Shown here piece by piece: positions 36,897 to 45,339 of a DNA stretch of 64,000 bases (the stretch's first letter is position 1; each line of letters starts with the position of its first letter). Position numbers and translations under genes: made by a program. Location of the stretch: assembly GCA_027488395.1 (NCBI GenBank), contig JAIYBT010000010.1:186001-250000 (forward strand), in the 5' to 3' direction. Origin of the DNA: Methylophilaceae bacterium (GTDB lineage Bacteria > Pseudomonadota > Gammaproteobacteria > Burkholderiales > Methylophilaceae). The notes under the pieces were generated by a model that saw only the letters and a program-made list of their open reading frames with translations, was not told the origin of the DNA and did no database searches.

Positions 36897-36926
36897 AAAA
36901 AAAGCCACGCACAAGCGTGGCTTTTT
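36897..36926 (-). terminator. Intrinsic terminator downstream of ompA
   Basis: A perfect stem AAGCCACGC/GCGTGGCTT with loop ACAA lies between an A run and a T run. It is placed right after the ompA stop on the minus strand, and is symmetrical enough to act in both directions. Confidence 0.85.
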
Positions 36927-36939
36927 TCACAGAGGTCAG

Positions 36940-38040
36940 TTAGTTACAACCAACTTGTTTTGTACCTTCAGCGCGTATTTCAACACGACGGTTTGGTTGT
37001 AAGCATGAAATCAATTGCTTGCTTACTTTTTTACCATCACATTGCACCACTGGTTCAGTTTTACCTTTACCTTGTGAGCTGATAATTGCACTGTTAACAC
37101 CGTGTGCAACTAAATATTCAGCCACTTGTTTTGCACGACGCTCTGACAACTTCTGGTTGTAAGCATCTGAACCAATACGATCTGTGTGACCAGTCACAAC
37201 CACGGCGTTAATTTCTGGGTTTGCTGTGATTTTAGCAGCCGCTTCATCTAATGCTTTACGACCTTCTTCTTTCAAGTTCGCTTTGTCAAAGCCAAACAAC
37301 TTCTCAGCACTAACAGTGATCGTTTCACTTTGTGGTGTGCACACAACAGGGGCAGGCGCTGGCGCAACAGGTGCCATTGGCGCAGGTGCTGGCTCAACAG
37401 CTGCCATTGGTGCTGGGGTAGGCTCAGGTAATGCTTCCTCAACCACTGGTGCTGGCGCACCGAAACGGAAAATACCACCTAGGTTTACCAAAGTATTTCC
37501 AATGGTGCCGCTATCAACGCCAGCGTTATTATCAGCATCAGAACGTGACCATTGGTGACGCACATCTGCTTGCAAACCAAAAGCATCGCTAAACAAATAT
37601 TGTGCACCCAGACCAACATTCGCTAACCAAGAAGTTTTGGATTTATCGCTTACACCCGCATTGTTGTAATCAACATTATTACGGCCTGCACCTAAACCCG
37701 CCAACAAGAATGGACGGAATTTTTCACGGCTGAATAGGTATAACGCATCCAAGCCTAACGTTGTTTGTTTATATTTACCACTTGCAGCTGCGATGTTGGT
37801 ATCTTCGTCGGCACGGTTATAGCCTAAGCGACCTTGAATATCCCAGTGCTCACTTAACTCTTTACCAATGGCCAAGAAACCACCACGACCGTTATCAGCG
37901 TCTAAGTCGCTGTCGGTGTTCATGTAGCTTACACCTGGCACAGCATACCAAGCGCCGCGATACATATCATCGGCCAATGCCGCTTGTGCTGAAAGCATCA
38001 ATGCAGATGCAACTGCAAAGCGCACAAAATTCTTTTTCAT
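36940..38040 (-). CDS. ompA: OmpA-family outer-membrane protein
   Basis: This 366-residue protein has a signal peptide (to about ALA, residue 23), an 8-stranded OmpA-type barrel (24 to about 195), a Pro/Ala-rich hinge with repeated PAPM units (about 205-240) and a C-terminal OmpA/MotB peptidoglycan-binding domain (VVVTGHTDRIGSDAYNQKLSERR). Cysteines after the hinge and near the C-terminus (VVQCDG, SCLQP, VGCN) may form disulfides. It has its own promoter and a strong AAGGAG ribosome-binding site, consistent with an abundant structural porin-like protein. Confidence 0.93.
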   Translation of the reverse strand: MKKNFVRFAVASALMLSAQAALADDMYRGAWYAVPGVSYMNTDSDLDADNGRGGFLAIGKELSEHWDIQGRLGYNRADEDTNIAAASGKYKQTTLGLDALYLFSREKFRPFLLAGLGAGRNNVDYNNAGVSDKSKTSWLANVGLGAQYLFSDAFGLQADVRHQWSRSDADNNAGVDSGTIGNTLVNLGGIFRFGAPAPVVEEALPEPTPAPMAAVEPAPAPMAPVAPAPAPVVCTPQSETITVSAEKLFGFDKANLKEEGRKALDEAAAKITANPEINAVVVTGHTDRIGSDAYNQKLSERRAKQVAEYLVAHGVNSAIISSQGKGKTEPVVQCDGKKVSKQLISCLQPNRRVEIRAEGTKQVGCN

Positions 38041-38096
38041 TTATAGACTCCTTTTCATCAGGCCTGACGGCCACTTTTAAAAAAATTCACAATCAA

Positions 38097-38125
38097 ACTA
38101 TACGCAATCATCTGAACAGGCGCAA
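38097..38125 (-). promoter_or_regulatory. Sigma-70-type promoter of ompA
   Basis: On the minus strand, TTGCGC (38120-38125) and TATAGT (38097-38102) are separated by exactly 17 nt, 57 nt upstream of the ompA start. The leader carries a short GGCC-GTCA-GGCC hairpin before the ribosome-binding site. Confidence 0.6.
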
Positions 38126-38130
38126 CCTAT

Positions 38131-38886
38131 TTAAGCCTCTGCACGGGCCGTATCATAAGGATTTGTGAGATTTTGGTGATAATCAAACACTTTCGTCGCT
38201 AGCGCTTGTAATAATGTCTGGTTTAATGGATTCTCGCGCTTACCATCAACACATAAACCACTTCTAAACCCAAGATAGTCAGGATTAAGCGCAGCCAGTT
38301 CTGTCCGATCTCTCAGTTGCAAACCGCCAGCCAAGCCTACCAATAACCCCAGTTGACGTGATCGCACAATGAACTGTCCTAGCATGTCAAGCGACACCTC
38401 GTTTGTTAACCGTGATTGTTTATTGGTCGTATCCACCATCACACCGACATAACCTTTACTTTTCAACCCATGTAAATGATTCGTTAGTGTTTGATCACGC
38501 ATTAGCCTTGGCGGTAATACCGCAATCAGCGAATATCTTTGTTCTAAATAATGCGCTAATGTCTGTTGATGCAAGGGAGAAGACCAGATCGACATGGGTA
38601 ACTTGACGTAATCTACCCCAATATCAAAGCGGGCATGGATAGCTTGTTTGAGCGTCTGCGTACAGTCGCTCTCATCGCCAACTGTCGCGCTTACTGAGAC
38701 TGGATGCATCTGTATTTGGGATGATTTGAGGCGTTGCACAATCTGTTTGCTGATTTGAATATCCAGCATGGCTAATGCGCCCGATGACGGATCTTTTAAA
38801 TCTATCAAGCCAATCCCCGCCTCGTGCGCCCATTGCGCTTCTTGCGGTGTAGATACACTGACTAAATATTGCATAGATGGATTCAT
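38131..38886 (-). CDS. (5-formylfuran-3-yl)methyl phosphate synthase-like protein (MfnB, DUF556)
   Basis: This 251-residue TIM-barrel protein of the archaeal MfnB family shows LVSVSTPQEAQWAHEAG, LIDLKDPSSGAL (K31 at the Schiff-base lysine position), VSATVGD, DYVKLPM (second conserved Lys) and GLAGGLQLRD. In methanogens, MfnB makes the furan precursor of methanofuran from two glyceraldehyde-3-phosphates; methylotrophic bacteria use a related methylofuran carrier for formyl transfer. ATG 38886 overlaps the DUF447 stop by 4 nt (ATGA). An upstream extension of the frame lies inside that gene. Confidence 0.85.
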   Translation of the reverse strand: MNPSMQYLVSVSTPQEAQWAHEAGIGLIDLKDPSSGALAMLDIQISKQIVQRLKSSQIQMHPVSVSATVGDESDCTQTLKQAIHARFDIGVDYVKLPMSIWSSPLHQQTLAHYLEQRYSLIAVLPPRLMRDQTLTNHLHGLKSKGYVGVMVDTTNKQSRLTNEVSLDMLGQFIVRSRQLGLLVGLAGGLQLRDRTELAALNPDYLGFRSGLCVDGKRENPLNQTLLQALATKVFDYHQNLTNPYDTARAEA

Positions 38887-39458
38887 GCTTGCAGTAAACC
38901 GGCTTGTTGCGCTTGATAATTTTGAATCAAATCCTCTAGCCATTGCCATGCTTCAAGCTCACGCGGACCTGCGGTTTTATCGATCGCTATCCGCAAATAT
39001 TGTATTTCCTGTTGAATTTTGTCCATGGGAATTAAATGCAACCGACTGCTCAACACAGCTAACTCGATGACAGCGGCTTGCGCCCGATTAAACCCCATAA
39101 ACATGCCATGCTGAACACTCTCTTGCACTTCCATCCAAAGGGTTGGACGCACAATATCGTCTTCCATATGGTGTAAGTTCAAGCCATGATGAACCAGCGC
39201 ATCTTGCAAACGTACCGCCAGCCCATCCATGACTGGCAACGTGGCAAAGCGAGCACGTTTAGCCACAGCAGCGGCAAACACTCGCACATCATCGGTGAGA
39301 TTCAGCACCGCTCTCCCAGTATCGACAATATTTTGTAGCGTGGTAGAGGGACGATACGGAGAAATCAACACCATGCCTGCTTGCCACTGTATCCCAAAGG
39401 GTGCGATGTGCACTTCGCCGTGAACGTCAGTGGTGGTAATGATGGTTTCATAAATCAT
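38883..39458 (-). CDS. DUF447 family protein (flavin-reductase-like split barrel)
   Basis: This 191-residue protein has the DUF447 pattern: IYETIITTTDVHGEVHIAPFG, a GRAVLNLTDDVRVFA segment and a helical C-terminal half (HGMFMGFNRAQAAVIELAVL). Members occur in methanogenic archaea and in H4MPT-using bacteria and are linked to H4MPT/methanofuran metabolism by gene context, but no activity is established that I know of. It overlaps both neighbours by 4 nt, so translation of the three genes is probably coupled. Confidence 0.82.
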   Translation of the reverse strand: MIYETIITTTDVHGEVHIAPFGIQWQAGMVLISPYRPSTTLQNIVDTGRAVLNLTDDVRVFAAAVAKRARFATLPVMDGLAVRLQDALVHHGLNLHHMEDDIVRPTLWMEVQESVQHGMFMGFNRAQAAVIELAVLSSRLHLIPMDKIQQEIQYLRIAIDKTAGPRELEAWQWLEDLIQNYQAQQAGLLQA

Positions 39459-40903
39459 ACAGGCTCCACAGGTTGATCCGACAGGGATGATTGACTTCGC
39501 GCTTGCTCCATTCGCTCACGAATAGACGCTTCACGATGGGCTATTTTTGGTAAATCATTGACCGCTAGAGAAGCAACACCCCAATCGAGCATTTCATCTT
39601 GTACATACCGTTTTTTGAGTTGCCAAGCAATTTGCGCCCGCGCCAGCTCAACACCAAGATAAAACGCATGCGAAGCATCCTGATCCACATTTAATCCAGG
39701 ATAAAACGCATAGGGGTCTTGATGAATTTGATGTCCATCGCGGTTGTACACATGCACACCTTGTTCGCTGACCATAATTCGAAAGCTTGGGTCTTTGATT
39801 TGTGTTGCCATGGTTTCAATTTCCACAGATTGATATGGAAACGGTTTACGACCATGCAAGCCCAATAATCCAGCGCTATATCCACGTGGCAAGCGTTGAT
39901 CTTGCTTGGCGCGATACATGATGCGCCGTGCAATGTCGGCCTCTGCGATTGCATAACTGGCGTGTTGGCTGACCGATGTCGCTAACACTGCGTTGATATT
40001 CAGTTCGCTAATCAGCCCAAATAAGATGGCATTGATACCCGTGGTATCCGCATCTGTCAGCTCGGTCAAATTGCCAACACCCATCATGACAGGAATGTTC
40101 GGATAGCGTTTGCGTAATTTGTGATAGCGCACAATCGAATCCGTCAGCCCAAAATGGATGGGATCTAAAATCGGATCTGCAATAAAGGCACGCCCATGCT
40201 TGAGACAGTGCTCAATAGCACGATACAAACTGGCCAGATTGCCAGCCTTCGCGGGAATTAAAATGGGTGTCGATGCAACTTGATCTGCGACCCAAAGACT
40301 ATTTTCATGCAAACTGAGTAGATAATCAGCACCAGCTTGGCCAGCCGCCAATAAATCTTCAGCCAACATGGAATCTACACTGACCTGAAACCCAGCTGCC
40401 TTTAACGCTTTAACAGTATCGATCATGTGTGCAAAGGGTTTGCTGGGCAAACAACCTAAGTCAATCACATCGGCGCCTTGCGCCTTAAAATGGTGGGCTT
40501 TTGCAAGGATCTGATCAATGCTTAGATCAGGTGCATCAACAATTTCACCAAAAATCAATACATTGTGCTGCGTTAAATCTGGCGTTTTGCCTTGCTGTCC
40601 AAAATATTGAGGCAAATCCTTTAAATCAGTCGGACCCCGCTCTACTGGCACGCCCCATTGATTGGCTAGCGGAGAAAGATCCCCCTGACACAAGCCAGGC
40701 ACGATCACCTTATCGACTTGCGCAACCTGAGGAATGCGTCTTGCAATCAAAGCAGGCGTCATTAAAGCGGCTACTGACACCCCAATTTGTTTAATCTGAT
40801 AGTTAAACGATGCACTTTTGTTTTCTAGCTGTATGGCTTCCAACACACGGTGCAGGCTTTGCTCTGCAAGCTTGCCAGTTAAAAAAAGGTAGTTGTTGGC
40901 CAT
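39455..40903 (-). CDS. Dihydropteroate synthase-like protein (DUF6513, archaeal MJ0107 type)
   Basis: This 482-residue protein has an N-terminal DUF6513 region and a central pterin-binding TIM barrel (ADVIDLGCLPSKPF, VSVDSMLAEDLLAAGQAGADYLLSL, FIADPILDPIHFG, MMGVGNLTEL), followed by a C-terminal extension. Archaeal relatives have been proposed to join the pterin to the arylamine in H4MPT synthesis, replacing folate-type DHPS. It lies 5 nt after the flavoprotein gene and overlaps the DUF447 gene by 4 nt. Confidence 0.85.
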   Translation of the reverse strand: MANNYLFLTGKLAEQSLHRVLEAIQLENKSASFNYQIKQIGVSVAALMTPALIARRIPQVAQVDKVIVPGLCQGDLSPLANQWGVPVERGPTDLKDLPQYFGQQGKTPDLTQHNVLIFGEIVDAPDLSIDQILAKAHHFKAQGADVIDLGCLPSKPFAHMIDTVKALKAAGFQVSVDSMLAEDLLAAGQAGADYLLSLHENSLWVADQVASTPILIPAKAGNLASLYRAIEHCLKHGRAFIADPILDPIHFGLTDSIVRYHKLRKRYPNIPVMMGVGNLTELTDADTTGINAILFGLISELNINAVLATSVSQHASYAIAEADIARRIMYRAKQDQRLPRGYSAGLLGLHGRKPFPYQSVEIETMATQIKDPSFRIMVSEQGVHVYNRDGHQIHQDPYAFYPGLNVDQDASHAFYLGVELARAQIAWQLKKRYVQDEMLDWGVASLAVNDLPKIAHREASIRERMEQARSQSSLSDQPVEPV

Positions 40904-40908
40904 AGGCC

Positions 40909-41502
40909 CTAGACCGAACCCGCATCTATAATTTCGATCCCAGTTTGCAAATGCAATGCGTGGGTTTGGATCAATCGTTGCATCAAGGTCTGTTGCAAAT
41001 GCGTGATATCTTCCACAACGGTAGTCAGCGCAAACTGTTTTAAACGTTGCACATTATCAAGATCGATCTGCCGAGGATAAACCTTGACCAGATGGTCGCG
41101 TGGCGCTTCAGACTCCAACTCAGGCGCTGTATCACAAGCAAACACAATACTTGGTACCTGCGTTTTACCTGCTTGCGCAAATAAATTGGTGACCAAACTG
41201 TCGGATAACCCATACGCCATTTTCGCAATGGTGTTGGAAGTTGCAGGCGAAATCACTAGCGTGTGATATTGGCCAGTATAAAAATGTTCAACGGGTACAC
41301 TGCTTGCTGTTTTATCCTGAAAGACCTTGTGACCAGTGGCCTCTAGTTGAGATTGAAAGCCATATTGACGAATAATTTCAGCGGCTGCTCGGCTTAAATA
41401 AATATCAACCGTTTGCAAGGTTTGCAATAACGCCAATGACTCCCGTAAATAGTGCCCAGAGCCGGTTATGGCCCAAGCTAACCGTTGTTCATTGGCGTGC
41501 AT
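40909..41502 (-). CDS. DmrB/archaeoflavoprotein-like flavoprotein
   Basis: This 197-residue protein of the HFCD flavoprotein fold shows WAITGSGHYLRESLALL at the N-terminus, and VISPATSNTIAKMAYGLSDSLVTNLF, which is typical of DmrB and AfpA proteins that bind FMN. DmrB reduces dihydromethanopterin to H4MPT. The C-terminal ferredoxin-like cysteine motifs of archaeal DmrB are absent here, so an external electron donor would be needed. It is first in the cofactor group, 19 nt after purA. Confidence 0.8.
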   Translation of the reverse strand: MHANEQRLAWAITGSGHYLRESLALLQTLQTVDIYLSRAAAEIIRQYGFQSQLEATGHKVFQDKTASSVPVEHFYTGQYHTLVISPATSNTIAKMAYGLSDSLVTNLFAQAGKTQVPSIVFACDTAPELESEAPRDHLVKVYPRQIDLDNVQRLKQFALTTVVEDITHLQQTLMQRLIQTHALHLQTGIEIIDAGSV

Positions 41503-41521
41503 GTAACAGTCGTCTCAACAT

Positions 41522-42856
41522 TTAAGCAAAGGGGTGCTGTAATACGATGGTTTCGTCGCGCTCAGGCCCCGTCGAGACAATGGCAATCGGCACACCGCAC
41601 AGCGCTTCTAGTCGTTTTAAATAGTGCTGGGCATTTTTGGGTAAGGCATCCCAGGTTTTGACACCAAATGTACTGTCAGTCCAGCCATTCACGGTTTCAT
41701 AGATCGGCTGACACCGCGCCACATCATCCGCCCCGACAGGGAGCATATCCACGTGTTGACCATCCAGCATATAGCCAGTACAAATATTGAGGGTTTCGAT
41801 GCCATCGAGCACATCTAATTTGGTAATACATAAGCCGGTCAAACCATTAATCCGTGCAGAGCGACGCAGCGCCGCAGCATCAAACCAGCCACAACGACGT
41901 TTACGCTTAGTGACGGTACCAATCTCTTGGCCGACCGTTGACATTTGATGACCTGGCGCGCCATCCGTATCAATATCCAATTCACTTGGAAACGGTCCAC
42001 CACCTACACGGGTGGTATAGGCTTTAGTAATGCCCAGCACATAATGCAACATGTTGGCGCCCACACCTGTGCCAGCTGAGGCTTGCCCAGCGATGCAATT
42101 ACTGGAGGTGACATATGGATAAGTACCATGATCAATGTCTAGTAATGTACCTTGCGCGCCCTCGAATAACAAATGTTCACCACGCGCGTTTGCCTCATAC
42201 AAGGCAGCAGATATATCCGCCACCATGGGTTTGAGTTGGCTGGCATGTTGCATACTTGCATCGTATTGTTGATTAAAATCAACCGCGGACGCACCTAAGT
42301 ATTGGGTTAACACAAAGTTGTGATAATCAATCACCTCACGCAATTTTTCAGCAAAGCGGGTTGGGTAAAACAAATCGTATACACGTAAAGCGCGTCGAGC
42401 GACTTTATCTTCGTAAGCTGGGCCGATGCCCTTACCCGTTGTCCCAATTTTTTTATCAGCGGCACGTTTAGCTTCACGCGCCACGTCTACTGCCACGTGG
42501 TGAGACAAAATAAGCGGGCAACCTGGGCTCACTTTTAGACGGTTTTTTACATCCAGCCCGCCCTGCTCTAACGTTGCAATTTCATGAAGCAAATGGGTGG
42601 TGTCTAACACCACGCCATTGCCGATGTAGCAATTTACCCCAGTACGCACAATGCCTGAAGGCACTAAATTTAACTTGTAAACTTTTTGAGCATCCCCTTG
42701 GCCAACCACCAAGGTATGACCTGCGTTATGTCCACCTTGAAAACGCACCACACCTTGCGCATGATCGGTCAACCAATCAACGATTTTGCCTTTACCTTCG
42801 TCGCCCCATTGCGTACCAATTACAACGACGTTCTTTGCTTGTCTAACCTGTGTCAT
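41522..42856 (-). CDS. purA: Adenylosuccinate synthetase
   Basis: This 444-residue enzyme makes adenylosuccinate from IMP, GTP and aspartate, the first step to AMP. It has [16 protein letters not shown] (P-loop and catalytic Asp), [46 protein letters not shown] and the C-terminal [13 protein letters not shown] region. hisZ lies 24 nt upstream and the H4MPT-type genes begin 19 nt downstream, which suggests one transcript. Confidence 0.96.
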   Translation of the reverse strand: MTQVRQAKNVVVIGTQWGDEGKGKIVDWLTDHAQGVVRFQGGHNAGHTLVVGQGDAQKVYKLNLVPSGIVRTGVNCYIGNGVVLDTTHLLHEIATLEQGGLDVKNRLKVSPGCPLILSHHVAVDVAREAKRAADKKIGTTGKGIGPAYEDKVARRALRVYDLFYPTRFAEKLREVIDYHNFVLTQYLGASAVDFNQQYDASMQHASQLKPMVADISAALYEANARGEHLLFEGAQGTLLDIDHGTYPYVTSSNCIAGQASAGTGVGANMLHYVLGITKAYTTRVGGGPFPSELDIDTDGAPGHQMSTVGQEIGTVTKRKRRCGWFDAAALRRSARINGLTGLCITKLDVLDGIETLNICTGYMLDGQHVDMLPVGADDVARCQPIYETVNGWTDSTFGVKTWDALPKNAQHYLKRLEALCGVPIAIVSTGPERDETIVLQHPFA

Positions 42857-42880
42857 ATGCTTACGATCAAAAAGAAGTTT

Positions 42881-44053
42881 TTAAGAGGCAGTCTTCGCAC
42901 TGAGGGCGATCACTTGCCAGTGACCATCGACCTTGGCTAAGGTCCGATCACAATTCATTTCCTGTGGATATACTTCAAGGGCTGGTAGGGCTTCAACCAC
43001 AATCTGACCTTGCGCCCTAAGCGCTGCAATTGCATCACTCAAACTGGGGTCATCTACTGCAGGCGCTAAAATAGCTTGCTCGGGTATGGCTGGGCCTAAT
43101 GCATGTAACGCACCGCGTAAATCAAGACTAAACCCAGTTGCAGGGCGGGCACGCCCAAAGGCCGCCCCCACCTCATCATAGCGGCCACCAAGTGCAAGCG
43201 GGCCAGCATAGCCTTTGGCATAAGCCGCAAACACAATGCCACTATGATAGTGATAGCCACGCAACTCACTTAAATCAAACGTCACCGTGACATGTGCATG
43301 ACTCAATTGATCCGCTACGGCTTCAAGCGCGCGCAAGGCATCCAAAATTTCAGGGGTTTCAGGCAGTACTTCTCGCGCCTGGGCGAGCACTTCGCGGCCG
43401 CCATGCAATTGCGTTAAACCGATAAACGCTTGCTGTGATTTTTGCGGTAGCTTGGCCACCAATTGTTTCACCTGTGCAATATCTTTGCTTTGTAAGGCCG
43501 CTTGCAGCGCCACTTCTTGATGTGTTTCTAATTGTGCACTGTGCGACAACGCGGCAAAGATGGCAACATGACTTAGATCTAAATAAAGTGTATTTAAACC
43601 AAGCAATTGCAACGCTTTAATCATCAATTGTTGCACTTCAATATCGCTGGCAATGCCTGCATGGCCATATAATTCTGCACCTAATTGCAACGGCTCACGG
43701 GTGCGCGCAAGGCCATCTGGCTGGGTACGCAACACTGTACCCGCATAACACAAGCGTGAAACCCCTTGGTGATTGAGCATATGTGCATCAATACGGGCGG
43801 CTTGCGGCGTGGTGTCTGCACGCAATCCCATCAGCCGACCCGTCAACTGATCCACCACTTTGAATGTGGCGATATCAAGATCATGCCCGGTACCCGTTAA
43901 TAAAGACTCAACGTACTCCATCATTGGAGGCATTACATACTGATAACCATGGACGCGAAATAGGTCCAACAATTGTCGACGGTAATGTTCAAGACGTGCC
44001 GCCTCTGCAGGCAAAACGTCTTCTATATATTCAGGAAGTAACCAATTATGCAT
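42881..44053 (-). CDS. hisZ: ATP phosphoribosyltransferase regulatory subunit
   Basis: This 390-residue HisRS-like protein has the class II core (LPEYIEDVLPAEAARLEHYRRQLLDLF, VMPPMMEY, LMGLRADTTPQAARI, GGRYDEVGAAFG) but no anticodon-binding domain. HisZ forms a complex with short-form HisG and gives histidine feedback control. ATG 44053 matches the family N-terminus; the frame is open 26 codons further upstream without support. Positions 44054-44237 hold only the terminator at 44133. Confidence 0.92.
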   Translation of the reverse strand: MHNWLLPEYIEDVLPAEAARLEHYRRQLLDLFRVHGYQYVMPPMMEYVESLLTGTGHDLDIATFKVVDQLTGRLMGLRADTTPQAARIDAHMLNHQGVSRLCYAGTVLRTQPDGLARTREPLQLGAELYGHAGIASDIEVQQLMIKALQLLGLNTLYLDLSHVAIFAALSHSAQLETHQEVALQAALQSKDIAQVKQLVAKLPQKSQQAFIGLTQLHGGREVLAQAREVLPETPEILDALRALEAVADQLSHAHVTVTFDLSELRGYHYHSGIVFAAYAKGYAGPLALGGRYDEVGAAFGRARPATGFSLDLRGALHALGPAIPEQAILAPAVDDPSLSDAIAALRAQGQIVVEALPALEVYPQEMNCDRTLAKVDGHWQVIALSAKTAS

Positions 44054-44132
44054 CTTCACATTATACCCGCAAACCCGCTCCCTAGCACAGCTGGCGCGTA
44101 ACGCTTGCGATAAGTTATTGTCGCAAAACATA

Positions 44133-44160
44133 AAAAAAGCATCTTTTTCAAGATGCTTTT
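44133..44160 (-). terminator. Intrinsic terminator of the hfq-hfl-DUF2065 unit
   Basis: A perfect 11-bp stem AAAAGCATCTT/AAGATGCTTTT (44135-44160, loop TTTC) is followed, on the minus strand, by a T run. It separates the DUF2065 gene from hisZ. Confidence 0.75.
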
Positions 44161-44237
44161 GGTAGGGATTAATCAGGCCGTGCTGACCCTTTTAAACAAC
44201 AGATCGTATTAGATGAAAACCGTTTGCGACCAACATC

Positions 44238-44420
44238 CTAAGGCATATGGGCTAGTATCAACACCACACCAATCAGCACAGCCACAAATCCAACAAAACG
44301 AATCTGGCCATCTCTTAACGCTAATAACTTTTTAAAGGTTTCGCGCCACGCTTGGGTGAATAACAGCGGCATGACACCTTCTAGTAGCAACACCGCACCC
44401 AACACTAACCAAATATTCAT
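44238..44420 (-). CDS. DUF2065 small inner-membrane protein
   Basis: This 60-residue protein has two predicted membrane helices (IWLVLGAVLLLEGVMPLLF and RFVGFVAVLIGVVLILA) joined by a short charged loop. It matches the DUF2065/YjeT family, which follows hflC in many Proteobacteria. The function is unknown; the neighbourhood suggests an accessory role at the HflKC-FtsH membrane complex. Confidence 0.88.
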   Translation of the reverse strand: MNIWLVLGAVLLLEGVMPLLFTQAWRETFKKLLALRDGQIRFVGFVAVLIGVVLILAHMP

Positions 44421-44445
44421 GCGAATATCATGCGATCAAAAAAGA

Positions 44446-45315
44446 TTATTTTTTTCCTGCATTACGCATGTATTTAAAGAAATCTGAACTTTGATCAATC
44501 ACAATCACATCAGACTTACTTTTAAAACTGTTTTTATACGCCTCTTGACTGCGATAAAACGCATAGAACTCTGGATTTTTACCAAACGACTGTGCATACA
44601 CTTCAGAAGCTTTGGCATCGCCTTCGCCTTTTACTTTTTGCGCATCGCGATAAGCTTCAGCCACAATCACCTCACGTTGACGATCCGCGTCAGCACGAAT
44701 TTTCTCCGCGGCCGCTGCACCTTGTGAACGTAATTCGTTGGCAACCGATTTACGCTCAGCTTCCATCCGTTGGTAAACAGACTCACTCACTTCTTTTGGC
44801 AAATCGACACGGCGTAAGCGGACATCTAATATCTGGATGCCCATTTGGCGACTTTCTTTGTCGGCGCGCTGACGTAAAATCTCCATGATTTCTGACCGTT
44901 CACCTGATACCACATCGTGAATAGTGCGTTTACCAAATTCTGCACGTAAACCGTCGTTGACCATTTGTGACAAACGACGCTCAGCTTGTACTTCATCACC
45001 GCGCACGGATACGTAGTATTTGGCTGGATCAATAATGCGCCATTTAACAAACGAATCTACCAACACGTTTTTCTTTTCGCTGGTAATAAAACGGTCTGGC
45101 TCTTCCCAGTTGAGCGTTAAAATTCGCTTATCGTAATAGCGCACATTCTCAACCATAGGCATTTTAAAATACAAGCCTGGCTGATTTTTGACTGAGACAA
45201 TTTCACCCAAACGAAACACTAACGCATATTCGCGCTGATCCACGGTATACGCTGAAGATGTCACTACCACCAACAATACAAAAATGCCAATTAATATACT
45301 TCCGATATTTCTCAT
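44446..45315 (-). CDS. hflC: HflC, membrane modulator of FtsH protease
   Basis: This 289-residue SPFH/prohibitin protein has an N-terminal membrane anchor (IGSILIGIFVLLVVVTSSAYTV), a band-7 domain (EYALVFRLGEI, GLYFKMPMVENVRYYDKRIL) and a long helical region (ELRSQGAAAAEKIRADADRQ). With HflK it forms a cage around FtsH hexamers. It is 24 nt downstream of hflK. Confidence 0.95.
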   Translation of the reverse strand: MRNIGSILIGIFVLLVVVTSSAYTVDQREYALVFRLGEIVSVKNQPGLYFKMPMVENVRYYDKRILTLNWEEPDRFITSEKKNVLVDSFVKWRIIDPAKYYVSVRGDEVQAERRLSQMVNDGLRAEFGKRTIHDVVSGERSEIMEILRQRADKESRQMGIQILDVRLRRVDLPKEVSESVYQRMEAERKSVANELRSQGAAAAEKIRADADRQREVIVAEAYRDAQKVKGEGDAKASEVYAQSFGKNPEFYAFYRSQEAYKNSFKSKSDVIVIDQSSDFFKYMRNAGKK

Positions 45316-45339
45316 TGATTTGGATTCCTTTATTTCGGA

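Noticed and set aside
44054-44237. A tRNA or other RNA gene between hisZ and the DUF2065 gene
   Set aside because: Only a terminator hairpin is seen; no cloverleaf or T-loop motif could be built.
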